Shown: piece by piece, positions 34,798 to 45,781 of the stretch
How the letters are laid out: each line of letters starts with the position of its first letter
Position numbering within the stretch: position 1 is the first letter of the stretch
Source of the DNA: Pseudomonas sp. RIT623
Lineage (GTDB): Bacteria; Pseudomonadota; Gammaproteobacteria; Pseudomonadales; Pseudomonadaceae
Reading direction: 5' to 3'
DNA: 64,000 nucleotides
Assembly (NCBI RefSeq): GCF_004519305.1
Contig: NZ_SOZA01000018.1
Coordinates: 1-64,000 of the forward strand
Program-made: the position numbers and the translations under genes
Notes under the pieces: generated by a model
The model's input: the letters and a program-made list of their open reading frames with translations, nothing else
Told to the model about the DNA's origin: nothing
The model's database searches: none

Positions 34798-37700
34798 TGC
34801 GTGTATTCAAAACCTGCCTGCTGGTGCTGCTGGGCCTGTTGCTGCTGATCGGACTTGCCCTGGGCCTGGTGCTCGGTACCGACGCCGGCAGCCGCTGGCT
34901 GCTGGGGCGAGTGCCGGGGCTCGAGGTCAGTGCTTTCAGTGGTCGCCTGGGCGGCCAATGGCAGGCCAGCCAACTGCGCTGGGTCGAGGGTGACAACCGA
35001 GTCGAGCTGCAAGCCGCGCAAATGAGCTGGTCACCGGCTTGCCTGCTGCGTGCCACCCTGTGTATCGAGCGCCTGCAAGCCGAGCGTATCGACATGGCAT
35101 TTGCCCCGGGCGAGCAACAGGCCGATAGCGGCCCATTGCAGTTGCCAACCCTGCGCCTGCCGTTGGCGATCGAGTTGGGTGAGGTCAAGGTGGGCCAATT
35201 GCGTCTGGACGGCAGCGATTTGCTCGGCGACCTGCAACTGGCGGCGTACTGGACCTCCAGCGGTTTGCGGGTCGACAGCCTGCGTTTACGTCGCGACGAC
35301 CTGCGCTTGGACATTGCTGGCGATGTGCAACCGCAGGGCGACTGGCCACTGCAACTGCAAGGCACGCTGCAACTGCCGGCGGTTGATGGCAAGCCCTGGC
35401 AACTAGCGTTGAACGCCAGGGGCGAGTTGCACAAGACGCTCACCTTGCAGGCCGATAGCACGGGTTACCTGGATGCACGCCTGACCGGTGAGCTACAAGC
35501 ACTAGCCGAGCACCTGCCGGCGCGCTTGAGCATTCGTAGCGATGGGTTCAAGCCTGCTGGCAGCCTGCCCGACACCTTGCAACTGGAGCAATTGAAGCTC
35601 GACGCCCAGGGGAATTTGCTCAAGGGCTACCTGCTGTCCGGCAGCGCCACCTTGCCGGCGGAGCAGGGCCCCGTGGGGCTGATGCTCGCGGGCAAGGTCG
35701 ATGCCAAGGGGGCTCGACTCGATGCCCTGGACCTCAAGGCCAGCGACAGCCAGCACCTGAAGTTGCAGGCCAGTGCCGACTGGCAGCAGGGCCTGAGTGC
35801 CGAGGCGAGACTGGATTGGCTGGACTTCCCATGGCTGCGTCTGTATCCGCTGGAGCCCGCGCCCCAGGTCAGCCTCAAGCGCCTTGACGCTCAGGTGCAA
35901 TACCGCGACGGCAACTACCAGGGCGCCTTCAAGGGCGACCTCGATGGGCCGGCAGGTGCCTTCAGCCTGGCCAGCCCGTTCGAAGGCGACCTCGCTCAGG
36001 TGCGCTTGCCGCAACTGGCGTTGAGCGCGGGGCAGGGCAAGGCGGCAGGCAGCATTGCCCTGCGTTTTGCCGATAGCCTGGCGTGGGATGTCGATCTGCA
36101 ACTGTCGGCCCTGGACCCGGCCTACTGGTTGTCCGAGCTGCCGGGCAGCCTGGCCGGCCCCTTGCGCAGTCAGGGGGAATGGAAGAACGAACAACTCAGG
36201 CTCGAGGCGCGACTCGACCTCAAGGGCCGCTTGCGCGGCCAGCCAGCCTTGCTCAAGGTCGACGCCGAGGGCGCGGGCGATCACTGGACCTTGGGCAGCC
36301 TGGCAGTACAACTGGGGGAAAACCGCATCCATGGCAGTGGCAGCCTGCAGCAGCGCCTGGCCGGGCGCGTCGACCTGGAGCTGCCGCGGCTCGGCCAGCT
36401 GTGGCCACAGTTGCAAGGGCAGGCCAAGGGCCGCCTGGATTTAGCAGGCACCTTGGCAGCCCCGCAGGGTACGTTCACTTTGCAAGGCCAGCAACTCGGG
36501 CAGGCCGACAACCGTCTGCAGAGCCTTGATCTGGATGCACGCCTGGACAGCGCCCAGCGCGCGCAGCTAGCGCTCAAGGTTGGCGGTATACGCCTGGGTG
36601 AGACTGCCTTGGGCGATCTCCAGGTGCAAGGCAAGGGCGATATCCGCGAGCAGGCCGCCACGCTCGCCCTCGTGGGGCCCCAGCTCAAGCTTGACCTGGC
36701 CCTGGATGGCGCATTGAGCAAAGGTGACTGGCGTGGCCGCCTGGCCAGTGGACGTATCCAGGCCGGGGGCCAGGAATGGCAACTGCAGGCGCCGACGAAG
36801 CTGCAGCGCCTGGCCAGCGGGCAGCTGGATTTTGCTGCCCACTGCTGGCGTTCCGGCCAGGCCAGCTTGTGTGGCGAGGACCAGCGCCTGGCCCCTGAGC
36901 CGCGCCTGCGTTATCACCTCAAGCAGTTTCCGCTGGACAGCCTGGCGCAATGGCTGCCCAAGGACTTCGCCTGGCAGGGCCTGCTCAACGCCGATATCAA
37001 CCTCGATATCCCGGCCAGCGGCCCCAAGGGCACAGTGCGCATCGATGCCAGCAAGGGGACCTTGCGGGTGCGTGACAAAGGGCGTTGGGTCGATTTCCCG
37101 TATCAGATGCTGCGCCTGGACAGCAACCTGGCGCCCCGGCGGGTCGACACGCGTCTGGATTTCCAGGGCGAGCGGCTTGGTGAGCTAAGCCTGAACACAC
37201 GGCTCGACCCGCTGGGTCGCAACAAGCCGCTGTCTGGCGACTTTCGCCTGGCCGGGCTCGACCTGTCGATTGCCAGGCCCTTCCTGCCGATGGTCGAGCG
37301 CCTGGCCGGTCAGCTCAATGGCAGTGGCCGTCTGTCCGGCAGCCTGCTAGCGCCGCAAGTCAATGGCAGCCTGGCCTTGAGCGGTGGAGAGGTCAGTGGC
37401 GCCGAGCTGCCGATCAGCCTCGAGGCGTTGTCGTTGCAAGCGCTCATCGCTGGCGAACAGGTGCAGCTCAAGGGCGATTGGCGTAGTGGTGAGGGTGGGC
37501 GAGGGCAGTTGGCCGGGCAGATGACCTGGGGCCAGGCATTGGCCATGGACCTGCGTCTGCAGGGCCAGCAGCTGCCCGTCAACGTGGAACCCTACGCCGC
37601 CCTGGAAGTGGCTCCCGACCTGGTGATCCGCCTGGTCGACGATCGGCTGGCGGTCACCGGTAAGGTTCACGTGCCCAAGGGCAAGATCACCGTGCGGGAG

Positions 37701-38468
37701 CTGCCACCTTCAACTGTGAAGGTTTCCGACGACACGGTGATCGTCGGCCACCAGAATGAAGCCGGTAAGCCGCCAATGGCCGTGGCCATGGATATCGACG
37801 TCGATGTCGGCAGTGAAAAATTGTCGTTCAGTGGCTTTGGCCTGAGCGCCAACTTGCTCGGCCACGTGCACATCGGCGACAACCTCGACACCCGTGGCGA
37901 GCTCAGCCTGGCCGACGGTCGTTACCGCGCCTACGGGCAGCGCCTGACCATTCGCCGTGCACGCCTGTTGTTCGCCGGGCCCATCGACCAGCCATACCTG
38001 GATATCGAGGCCATTCGCCAAGTCGATGATGTGATTGCAGGTATCCGCCTCAGCGGCAGCGCCGAGCAGCCCACTACCAAGGTGTTCTCGGAGCCGGCGA
38101 TGAGCCAGGAGCAAGCCTTGTCCTACCTGGTTCTGGGCAGGCCATTGGGCAGCTCTGGCGAGGACAGTAACATGCTTGCCGAGGCCGCCCTGGGCCTGGG
38201 CTTGATGGGCAGTGCTGGCCTGACCGGCGGCCTGGCGTCGAACCTGGGTATCGAGGACTTTCAGCTCGATACCCAAGGCTCGGGTAACAGTACCAGCGTG
38301 GTGGCCAGCGGTAACCTGACCGAGCGCCTGAGCCTGCGCTATGGGGTTGGCGTGTTCGAGCCGGCCAATACCATCGCGCTGCGCTACAAACTGAGTAAAA
38401 AGGTCTATCTCGAGGCCGCCAGCGGCTTGGCCAGTTCGCTGGATATCTTCTACAAGCGCGATTTCTAA
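34797..38468 (+). CDS. tamB: Translocation and assembly module inner-membrane protein TamB
   Basis: A 1223-residue AsmA-like bridge protein. One N-terminal membrane helix (about 7-29) is followed by a very long periplasmic beta-taco groove rich in Leu/Gln/Asp repeats. The conserved C-terminal DUF490/TamB domain (about 850-1223) includes GELSLADGRYRAYGQRLTI and SYLVLGRPLG, and ends DIFYKRDF as in other TamB proteins. It acts with TamA in lipid transport to the outer membrane. The ATG at 34797 shares its first base with the tamA stop. Confidence 0.94.
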   Translation: MRVFKTCLLVLLGLLLLIGLALGLVLGTDAGSRWLLGRVPGLEVSAFSGRLGGQWQASQLRWVEGDNRVELQAAQMSWSPACLLRATLCIERLQAERIDMAFAPGEQQADSGPLQLPTLRLPLAIELGEVKVGQLRLDGSDLLGDLQLAAYWTSSGLRVDSLRLRRDDLRLDIAGDVQPQGDWPLQLQGTLQLPAVDGKPWQLALNARGELHKTLTLQADSTGYLDARLTGELQALAEHLPARLSIRSDGFKPAGSLPDTLQLEQLKLDAQGNLLKGYLLSGSATLPAEQGPVGLMLAGKVDAKGARLDALDLKASDSQHLKLQASADWQQGLSAEARLDWLDFPWLRLYPLEPAPQVSLKRLDAQVQYRDGNYQGAFKGDLDGPAGAFSLASPFEGDLAQVRLPQLALSAGQGKAAGSIALRFADSLAWDVDLQLSALDPAYWLSELPGSLAGPLRSQGEWKNEQLRLEARLDLKGRLRGQPALLKVDAEGAGDHWTLGSLAVQLGENRIHGSGSLQQRLAGRVDLELPRLGQLWPQLQGQAKGRLDLAGTLAAPQGTFTLQGQQLGQADNRLQSLDLDARLDSAQRAQLALKVGGIRLGETALGDLQVQGKGDIREQAATLALVGPQLKLDLALDGALSKGDWRGRLASGRIQAGGQEWQLQAPTKLQRLASGQLDFAAHCWRSGQASLCGEDQRLAPEPRLRYHLKQFPLDSLAQWLPKDFAWQGLLNADINLDIPASGPKGTVRIDASKGTLRVRDKGRWVDFPYQMLRLDSNLAPRRVDTRLDFQGERLGELSLNTRLDPLGRNKPLSGDFRLAGLDLSIARPFLPMVERLAGQLNGSGRLSGSLLAPQVNGSLALSGGEVSGAELPISLEALSLQALIAGEQVQLKGDWRSGEGGRGQLAGQMTWGQALAMDLRLQGQQLPVNVEPYAALEVAPDLVIRLVDDRLAVTGKVHVPKGKITVRELPPSTVKVSDDTVIVGHQNEAGKPPMAVAMDIDVDVGSEKLSFSGFGLSANLLGHVHIGDNLDTRGELSLADGRYRAYGQRLTIRRARLLFAGPIDQPYLDIEAIRQVDDVIAGIRLSGSAEQPTTKVFSEPAMSQEQALSYLVLGRPLGSSGEDSNMLAEAALGLGLMGSAGLTGGLASNLGIEDFQLDTQGSGNSTSVVASGNLTERLSLRYGVGVFEPANTIALRYKLSKKVYLEAASGLASSLDIFYKRDF

Positions 38469-38590
38469 GCGCTGTCCCTGACCCGCGCCGGCCATCCCTG
38501 GTCGGCTGCGGCTGCTGTTGACCCCATTAAACACTGACGGTTCTGACCTGGCGTGGTGTCGGACGCCGGGTACGTGGTGTGCGGGAATGT

Positions 38591-38965
38591 TCAACGGGTG
38601 TGACAGTCCTGGCGACGGATGTTGCCGATCTGACGCAGACTCAGCCCGTATTTGTCGGCCAGCAGGCTGCGGGACAGGCCATCGGCGCTTTCTTTCTGGA
38701 TCTGCTGGTTGCGCAATTGCCGCTGGAAGTGGTCGGCCTTGGGAATTTCCAGGGCCAGGCCGGCAAAGCGCTCGATCAGCGCGTCGAGCGCCTGGGGTGG
38801 CAGGACGTCCGCCAGCTTGGTGCGATCGCGATGCTTGGGGATGTACTTAGGGCGCCCGCCGAAGGCGCTGGTCAGACGATAGGCGTTTTGCAAACCGATG
38901 CATTCGATCAGTGCTTGCAACGATTGTGGGAGTTGGTTGGTTTCTATGTTGTTCAGATCTGGCAT
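38591..38965 (-). CDS. Orphan Mor-type transcription activator
   Basis: A 124-residue protein starting MPDLNNIETN. The C-terminal SLLADKYGLSLRQIGNIRRQ is the DNA-binding helix-turn-helix of the Mor/C family, first known as the phage Mu middle-gene activator. The middle (GGRPKYIPKHRDRTKLADVL) fits the Mor dimerisation region. No phage gene is nearby, so this is a domesticated orphan or a remnant. It lies alone on the minus strand after tamB, with an unassigned AT-richer stretch upstream. Confidence 0.75.
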   Translation of the reverse strand: MPDLNNIETNQLPQSLQALIECIGLQNAYRLTSAFGGRPKYIPKHRDRTKLADVLPPQALDALIERFAGLALEIPKADHFQRQLRNQQIQKESADGLSRSLLADKYGLSLRQIGNIRRQDCHTR

Positions 38966-39367
38966 TTCCACGTGAAGCTTCCTTTTGCTGTATGGATTTT
39001 TCAGGGCACTTGCCGCTCGAGGCATGCGCCGTGAATGGATTCTTGATCAGCTCAGGAAAGTGTCGCTAGGCGCGAAGCGGACCAGGACCTGTAGCCTTTA
39101 CGGCTCATCAATTGAAGGCAGCAATACAGCTTTGCGTAGGAAATGCCTTCACCCATACGCTGTACGCCCCAAACCTCGGGGAGAATGGCTTCCATGATGG
39201 CATTTTGGGTGCATTACCCGGCGCGGTTGCAGGGGAAAGCCTCCCAAGGCTGCTGGGTGTGAGATCTCGAGGGAAAGGTAGGAAACTCAACATAGGAAAA
39301 AGCAGCGAGGTATCATGGCGTCGGCTCCCCGGGAGCCCCATGTCCCTGATGTCGCAAGGAACCTCCG
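38966..39367. other. 402-base stretch with no convincing gene
   Basis: Open frames here have atypical codon use and no good start site. The stretch is visibly poorer in GC than its neighbours and may be decayed or acquired DNA. The only clear structure is the palindrome GGCTCC-CCG-GGAGCC at 39323-39337, just ahead of the small membrane-protein gene. Promoters for the Mor-type gene (minus) and for that gene (plus) must lie here. Confidence 0.4.
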
Positions 39368-39556
39368 ATGACACACGTGCAGCGCCTGAAATATTCGATC
39401 CTGATCATCCTGGTGGTGCTGGGCATCATGCTCGGCCTAAGTTATCTGCAAAAGCAGGGCACCATCAGCGAGCAGACCTTCCAGTACATCGCCATCGCCA
39501 TCGCGGTGGTCGTGGTGGTGATCAACGGGATCCTGCGGCGCAAGGTAAAACCTTGA
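39368..39556 (+). CDS. Small two-helix membrane protein
   Basis: A 62-residue protein with two hydrophobic helices (about 9-26 and 38-56), a polar turn (QKQGTISEQT) between them, and a basic C-terminus (RRKVKP). AAGGA lies upstream of the ATG. It is probably an inner-membrane protein of unknown role. Codon use supports a real gene, and it stands alone between a Mor-type gene and a Fur-like gene. Confidence 0.7.
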   Translation: MTHVQRLKYSILIILVVLGIMLGLSYLQKQGTISEQTFQYIAIAIAVVVVVINGILRRKVKP

Positions 39557-39591
39557 CGGGGCGGGCCGGCTTTTGTCTGCCGGCCATGCGC

Positions 39592-39954
39592 TCAGCGTGC
39601 GCTGTGCTGTTCGAGCACGGCGCGGGCCTGCGGGTTGAGGCTGTAGCATTTGTCGTGGCCAATGCTGATCACGCCTTCGCTGCATAAGCGCTTGAGCACT
39701 TCGCGCACGCTCAGGAACGACAGCGGAATGTCCAGTTGCTCGAGTTGCGCGTGGACCCCACGCACACCAATGCTGCGGCCATTGCGGTCGGCGGCGTGCA
39801 AGGCGTCGATGACCTTGAGGCGAATCAGGCTGGTGCGTAGGCCATAGCTGCGCAGCAGTTCGCGAATCTGCTCGTTGCCCAGGCGCTCTTCCGGTGCGGC
39901 CGGTGGCTGGCCCGGGCTGGGGGCGACCGGCAGCGCGCGTTGTGGGTTGTACAT
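39592..39954 (-). CDS. Fur-like winged-helix protein without the metal/dimer domain
   Basis: A 120-residue protein. After a Pro/Ala-rich N-terminus (about 1-25), the segment LRSYGLRTSLIRLKVIDALH through FLSVREVLKRLCSEGVISIG matches the DNA-binding winged helix of Fur/Zur. It then ends after about 20 more residues, so the C-terminal dimerisation and His-rich metal sites of Fur are absent, apart from one Cys (HDKCYSL). It could bind DNA without metal sensing or modulate Fur. It is divergent from pvdQ across 199 bases. The start at 39954 (MYNPQRAL) avoids an odd N-terminal extension. Confidence 0.75.
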   Translation of the reverse strand: MYNPQRALPVAPSPGQPPAAPEERLGNEQIRELLRSYGLRTSLIRLKVIDALHAADRNGRSIGVRGVHAQLEQLDIPLSFLSVREVLKRLCSEGVISIGHDKCYSLNPQARAVLEQHSAR

Positions 39955-40153
39955 GTGAATGCTCCTTTTCGTGAACTGTCCCGAAATCATGGGTGCCTCA
40001 CTTATAAAGACGAACGAGATCGACAAAACTGCAACTCCTCGGTAAAAAAATCCGACAACCTCTGTAGAAAACGTTACGGCACGCCGTTAACCGTAAAATT
40101 TTCATGTGGCTGCTCGTCTGTTCGGGATAACCCGAGTTGCATGAGGAATGCCC

Positions 40154-42460
40154 GTGACTGCCCGTCCCCTGTTCCACCTTGGCCTTGCCGTCGCGCTGAC
40201 GGGGGCCTGCCTGGTCGCCCAAGCCCGCGAAGCGGTGGGTGATGCCTCCGCGCAAATTCGCCGGACCAGCTTCGGCGTGCCGCACATCCTGGCCAAGGAT
40301 GAACGCGGCCTGGGCTATGGCATCGGTTATGCCTATGCCCAGGACAACCTGTGCCTGCTGGCGGGCGAGGTGCTGACGGTCAATGGCGAGCGCTCGCGCT
40401 ACTTCGGTGGCGAAGGCAAGACCGTCGAGCAGCGCGAAAACCTGGCCAGCGATGTGTTCTTCACCTGGCTCAACGCCCCCGCGGCCGTTGATGGTTTTCT
40501 AAAGGCGCAACCGGTGGCGGTGCGTGAGCTGCTGGAGGGTTACGCCAGCGGCTACAACCGTGCCCTGGCCGAGCGTCGCAGCCAGGGGCTGCCGGCTGAA
40601 TGCGGGGCGGGGGACTGGCTGCGTCCGATCACCAGTCGCGACCTGGTCAAGTTGACCCGGCGGCTGTTGGCCGAGGGCGGGGTAGGGCAGTTCGCTGAAG
40701 CTCTGGTGGCCGCGACCCCGCCGAAGCTGGCCGCGCAGCGGCCGCCGGTCGACTACAGCGTGGCTCTGGCCCGCCAGGCAAGCTTTGCCGCGGAACGCGG
40801 CAGCAATGCGGTTGCCGTGGGCGCGGAACGTTCGGCCAATGGCCGCGGCCTGCTGCTGGCCAATCCACATTTCCCCTGGGTCGGCGGCCTGCGTTTCTAC
40901 CAGATGCAACTGACCATCCCCGGCCAGCTGGACGTGATGGGCGCGGCCCTACCGGGCCTGCCGGTGGTGAATATCGGCTTCAACCGTCACCTGGCCTGGA
41001 CTCACACCGTCGACACCTCGAAGCACTTCACCCTGTATCGCCTGCAACTGGACCCGAAGGACGCCACCCGCTACCTGCTGGACGGCCAGTCGTTGCCGCT
41101 GGAGCGCCAGATGCTGAGTGTCACGGTCAAGGCCAAGGACGGCAGCCTGAGCCAGGTGGAGCGTCCGGTCTATGTGTCGAAGTTCGGCCCCGTGGTGCAG
41201 TGGCCGGGCCGTCTGGACTGGGACACCCACGCGGCCTACAGCCTGCGCGATGCCAACCTGGACAACACCCGGGTATTGCAGCAGTGGTACCGGATCAACC
41301 GTGCCGACAGCCTGGCGGCATTGAAGGACTCGGTGGCACGACTGCAAGGCATCCCGTGGGTCAACACCCTCGCGGTGGACGAGGCTGGCCAGGCGCTGTA
41401 CCTGAACCAGTCGGTGGTGCCCTATGTCGACCAGGCGCTGTTCGAGCAATGCGGCAATCCCAAGGCTGCGAGCCCGCTGGTGGTGCTCGACGGCTCTCGC
41501 AGCGCCTGCCAGTGGAAGGTCGATGCGCAGGCGGCCCAGCCGGGGATATTCCCCGCGCACCTGCAGCCGAGCCTGGCGCGTCGCGACTTCGTGCAGCATG
41601 CCAACGACTCGGCGTGGATGGCCAACCCGGCGCAGCCGCTCACCGGTTTCTCGCCGCTTGTCAGTCGCGCCGACCAGCCCCTGGGCATGCGCAGCCGTTT
41701 CGCCCTGCAGCGTCTGCAAGGCAAGGGCAAGCTGGGTGTCGAAGAGTTGCGGCGCATGGTGTTTGATGACGAGGTCTACCAGGCCAGCCTGCTGAAACCT
41801 GACCTGCTGCAGTGGTGCCAGGGTGTCGAGGCCGACCTCAAGGCGGTGTGCGACAGCCTGCAGGCCTGGGATGGCAAGGCCGATCTGGACAGCGGCGTTG
41901 GCCTGCTCCACTTCATGAACATCCTCACTGCGTTGTCGGAGCATCCCGACACCTGGCGGGTGCCGTTCGATCCGGCCGATCCGCTGCATACCCCGCGTGG
42001 CCTGGCGGTAGAACAGGCGGCGGTCGGCAAGCTGCTGCGCGAGGCCGCCCTGGCTTCCCAGGCGCAGCTCGCCAAGGCCGGTATCGCCGCCGACCAGCGC
42101 TGGGGGCAGATCCAGCAGGCCGCCGATGGTACGCCGGTGCCGGGTGGTCCGCAGGCGCTGGGCGTGTACAACGCGATGGTCAGCGTGCCGGTGGGGCCGG
42201 GCAAGCGCCTGGTGGTCAGTGGTTCGAGCTATCTGCAGGTGGTCAGCTTCACCGAGCATGGGCCGCAGGCCCAGGGTTTGCTGGCGTTCTCGCTGTCGAG
42301 CGAGCAGGCTTCGGCGCATGCCGCCGACCAGACGCGGGCCTTCTCGGCCAAGCAACTGGCGCCGATTCCATTCACCGAGGCGCAGATCAAGGCCGACCCG
42401 CAGTATCGCCAGTATGTGATCAGCGAGCGGGACAAGGGGCAGGTGGTCACCACCCAGTAA
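40154..42460 (+). CDS. pvdQ: PvdQ-type acyl-homoserine-lactone / pyoverdine acylase
   Basis: A 768-residue periplasmic Ntn-hydrolase precursor. A signal peptide (about 1-24), an alpha chain and a beta chain are cut at Gly-Ser (AERGSNAVAVG), making Ser217 the N-terminal nucleophile. That is the same number as in P. aeruginosa PvdQ. Downstream LLANPHFPW and the His/Asn residues of the family are present. PvdQ removes the fatty acid from the pyoverdine precursor and degrades long-chain AHL signals. The GTG at 40154 is chosen because AGGA lies 6 bases before it; an in-frame ATG at 40148 directly abuts the AGGA. No other pyoverdine gene is in the window. Confidence 0.93.
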   Translation: MTARPLFHLGLAVALTGACLVAQAREAVGDASAQIRRTSFGVPHILAKDERGLGYGIGYAYAQDNLCLLAGEVLTVNGERSRYFGGEGKTVEQRENLASDVFFTWLNAPAAVDGFLKAQPVAVRELLEGYASGYNRALAERRSQGLPAECGAGDWLRPITSRDLVKLTRRLLAEGGVGQFAEALVAATPPKLAAQRPPVDYSVALARQASFAAERGSNAVAVGAERSANGRGLLLANPHFPWVGGLRFYQMQLTIPGQLDVMGAALPGLPVVNIGFNRHLAWTHTVDTSKHFTLYRLQLDPKDATRYLLDGQSLPLERQMLSVTVKAKDGSLSQVERPVYVSKFGPVVQWPGRLDWDTHAAYSLRDANLDNTRVLQQWYRINRADSLAALKDSVARLQGIPWVNTLAVDEAGQALYLNQSVVPYVDQALFEQCGNPKAASPLVVLDGSRSACQWKVDAQAAQPGIFPAHLQPSLARRDFVQHANDSAWMANPAQPLTGFSPLVSRADQPLGMRSRFALQRLQGKGKLGVEELRRMVFDDEVYQASLLKPDLLQWCQGVEADLKAVCDSLQAWDGKADLDSGVGLLHFMNILTALSEHPDTWRVPFDPADPLHTPRGLAVEQAAVGKLLREAALASQAQLAKAGIAADQRWGQIQQAADGTPVPGGPQALGVYNAMVSVPVGPGKRLVVSGSSYLQVVSFTEHGPQAQGLLAFSLSSEQASAHAADQTRAFSAKQLAPIPFTEAQIKADPQYRQYVISERDKGQVVTTQ

Positions 42461-42472
42461 GGGGCGGCTTTT

Positions 42473-42588
42473 TGTAGGTGCGGCCTGGTGTCGCGAAAGG
42501 GGCGCGCAGCGGCCCCGGGCTTCAGCGTTTATGCAGTAATCGCCGGGGCCGCTTTGCGGCCCATTCGCGACACAAGGCCGCTCCTACA
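42473..42588. repeat. Inverted REP pair after pvdQ
   Basis: TGTAGGTGCGGCCTGGTGTC at 42473 and its near-complement ending at 42588 (GACACAAGGCCGCTCCTACA) form two facing REP elements separated by about 20 bases. They lie between convergent pvdQ and lpxH and probably act as a bidirectional transcript end. Confidence 0.75.
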
Positions 42589-42600
42589 AGGGCCTGGTGC

Positions 42601-43323
42601 TCAGGCGAATTCGAACGGGGCCAGCTGGAAGCCCTGTTCGTCCACCTGCAACGCCCAGCCGCGGCGATCCCAGTCACCCAGCACGATACGCCGCGCCGGC
42701 TGGCCATCGACCACCAGCTTGTGCAGCGCCGGGCGGTGGGTATGGCCGTGCACCAGGGTGCGCACACCGTGCGCCGCCATCACCTTCGGCACTTCCTCCG
42801 GGGTGACATCGACGATTTCGGTGTTCTTCATCCGCGTCTGAGATTGGCTCTCGCTGCGCAGCTTGCGCGCCAGCTTGTGCCGCGTGGACAGCGGCAGGTG
42901 CCGCAAGATCCAAAGGCTAAGCGGGTTGCGCAGGTAGCGACGCAGCTTCATGTAGCCGACATCGCGGGTGCACAGGGTGTCGCCATGCATCAGCAGCACC
43001 GGCTCGCCGCCCAGCTCGACCACGCAAGGGTCGTCCAGCAGGGTGCAGCCGGCCGCTTCGCAGAACGCCTGGCCGATGAGAAAGTCGCGGTTGCCATGCA
43101 TCAGGTAGATCGCCGTCCCGCTGTCGGCCAGCCGGCGCAGGGCGTGGCAGATCGACTGCTGGAACGGGGTCATGGCATCGTCGCCGATCCAGGCCTCGAA
43201 GAAGTCGCCGAGGATGTACAACGCCTTGGCATGCCGCGCGCGGCCTTCGAGCAGATCAACAAACGCCCGGGTAATATCCGGGCGTTCTTCTTGCAGGTGC
43301 AGATCGGAGATCAGCAGGATCAC
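42601..43323 (-). CDS. lpxH: UDP-2,3-diacylglucosamine diphosphatase
   Basis: A 240-residue peripheral membrane metallophosphoesterase that makes lipid X in lipid A synthesis. The metal-binding blocks are all present: [33 protein letters not shown] and [11 protein letters not shown]. The ATG overlaps the ppiB stop by 4 bases, so it is translated from the ppiB message. The gene is essential in most Gram-negative bacteria that use LpxH. Confidence 0.95.
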   Translation of the reverse strand: MILLISDLHLQEERPDITRAFVDLLEGRARHAKALYILGDFFEAWIGDDAMTPFQQSICHALRRLADSGTAIYLMHGNRDFLIGQAFCEAAGCTLLDDPCVVELGGEPVLLMHGDTLCTRDVGYMKLRRYLRNPLSLWILRHLPLSTRHKLARKLRSESQSQTRMKNTEIVDVTPEEVPKVMAAHGVRTLVHGHTHRPALHKLVVDGQPARRIVLGDWDRRGWALQVDEQGFQLAPFEFA

Positions 43324-43820
43324 TCAATGATCTCGGCTTTCTCGATGACCACGTCGTCTTTCGGTACGTCCTGGTGACCGGCCTTGGAACCGGTGGCGAC
43401 TTTCTCGATGGCGTCGACCACTTCCTTGCCTTCGATCACTTCACCGAACACCGCGTAGCCCCAACCCTGCACGTTCTTGCCGCTGTGGTTGAGGAAGTCG
43501 TTGTCGGAGGCGTTGATGAAGAACTGCGCCGAGGCCGAGTGCGGCTCCATGGTACGGGCCATGGCGATGCTGTACTTGGTGTTCTTCAGGCCGTTGTCGG
43601 CTTCGTTCTGGATGCTGGCGCGGGTCTTCTTCTGGCTCATGCCAGCCTCGAAACCGCCGCCCTGGATCATGAAGCCCTTGATCACGCGATGGAACACGGT
43701 GCCGTCGTAGTGGCCTTCCTTGACGTACTGCACGAAGTTCTCGGTGGTCAGCGGGGCTTTTTCGGCATCCAGTTGCAGGACGATATCGCCGTGGTTGGTG
43801 CTCAGTTTGACTTTGGACAT
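43320..43820 (-). CDS. ppiB: Cytosolic peptidyl-prolyl cis-trans isomerase B
   Basis: A 166-residue cyclophilin without signal peptide. Active-site residues are visible in [15 protein letters not shown] and [16 protein letters not shown], and the typical [15 protein letters not shown] is near the end. It speeds prolyl bond isomerisation in the cytosol. It is the first gene of a ppiB-lpxH operon and is divergent from glnS, a layout conserved in Pseudomonas. Confidence 0.95.
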   Translation of the reverse strand: MSKVKLSTNHGDIVLQLDAEKAPLTTENFVQYVKEGHYDGTVFHRVIKGFMIQGGGFEAGMSQKKTRASIQNEADNGLKNTKYSIAMARTMEPHSASAQFFINASDNDFLNHSGKNVQGWGYAVFGEVIEGKEVVDAIEKVATGSKAGHQDVPKDDVVIEKAEIIE

Positions 43821-44068
43821 GCTGAAATTCGCTCTTTCAAGGCATACGGGAAATTAGGGTGCGCGCTGCGCTCGGTTAACCTGACGCAGCATCAGGCGAC
43901 CGCGACACACGCCACTGGGTGGTGATTCTGCCGGATTGTAGACCGTTGCGGCGACAAAACGCGCCACTTTGTCAGTGCTCCGGCTGTCAGCAGCTTGACT
44001 GCTTCGGCTATGATAGGCGCTTTGATTCAATCGGCCTACCCGGCCGGCTACCTGCATTCAAGGACACT

Positions 44069-45772
<1,704 letters not shown>

Positions 45773-45781
45773 GGAAACGCC

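Noticed and set aside
38591..38965. Mu-like prophage
   Set aside because: Only a Mor-type gene is present; no transposase, head, tail or lysis genes and no attachment repeats were seen.
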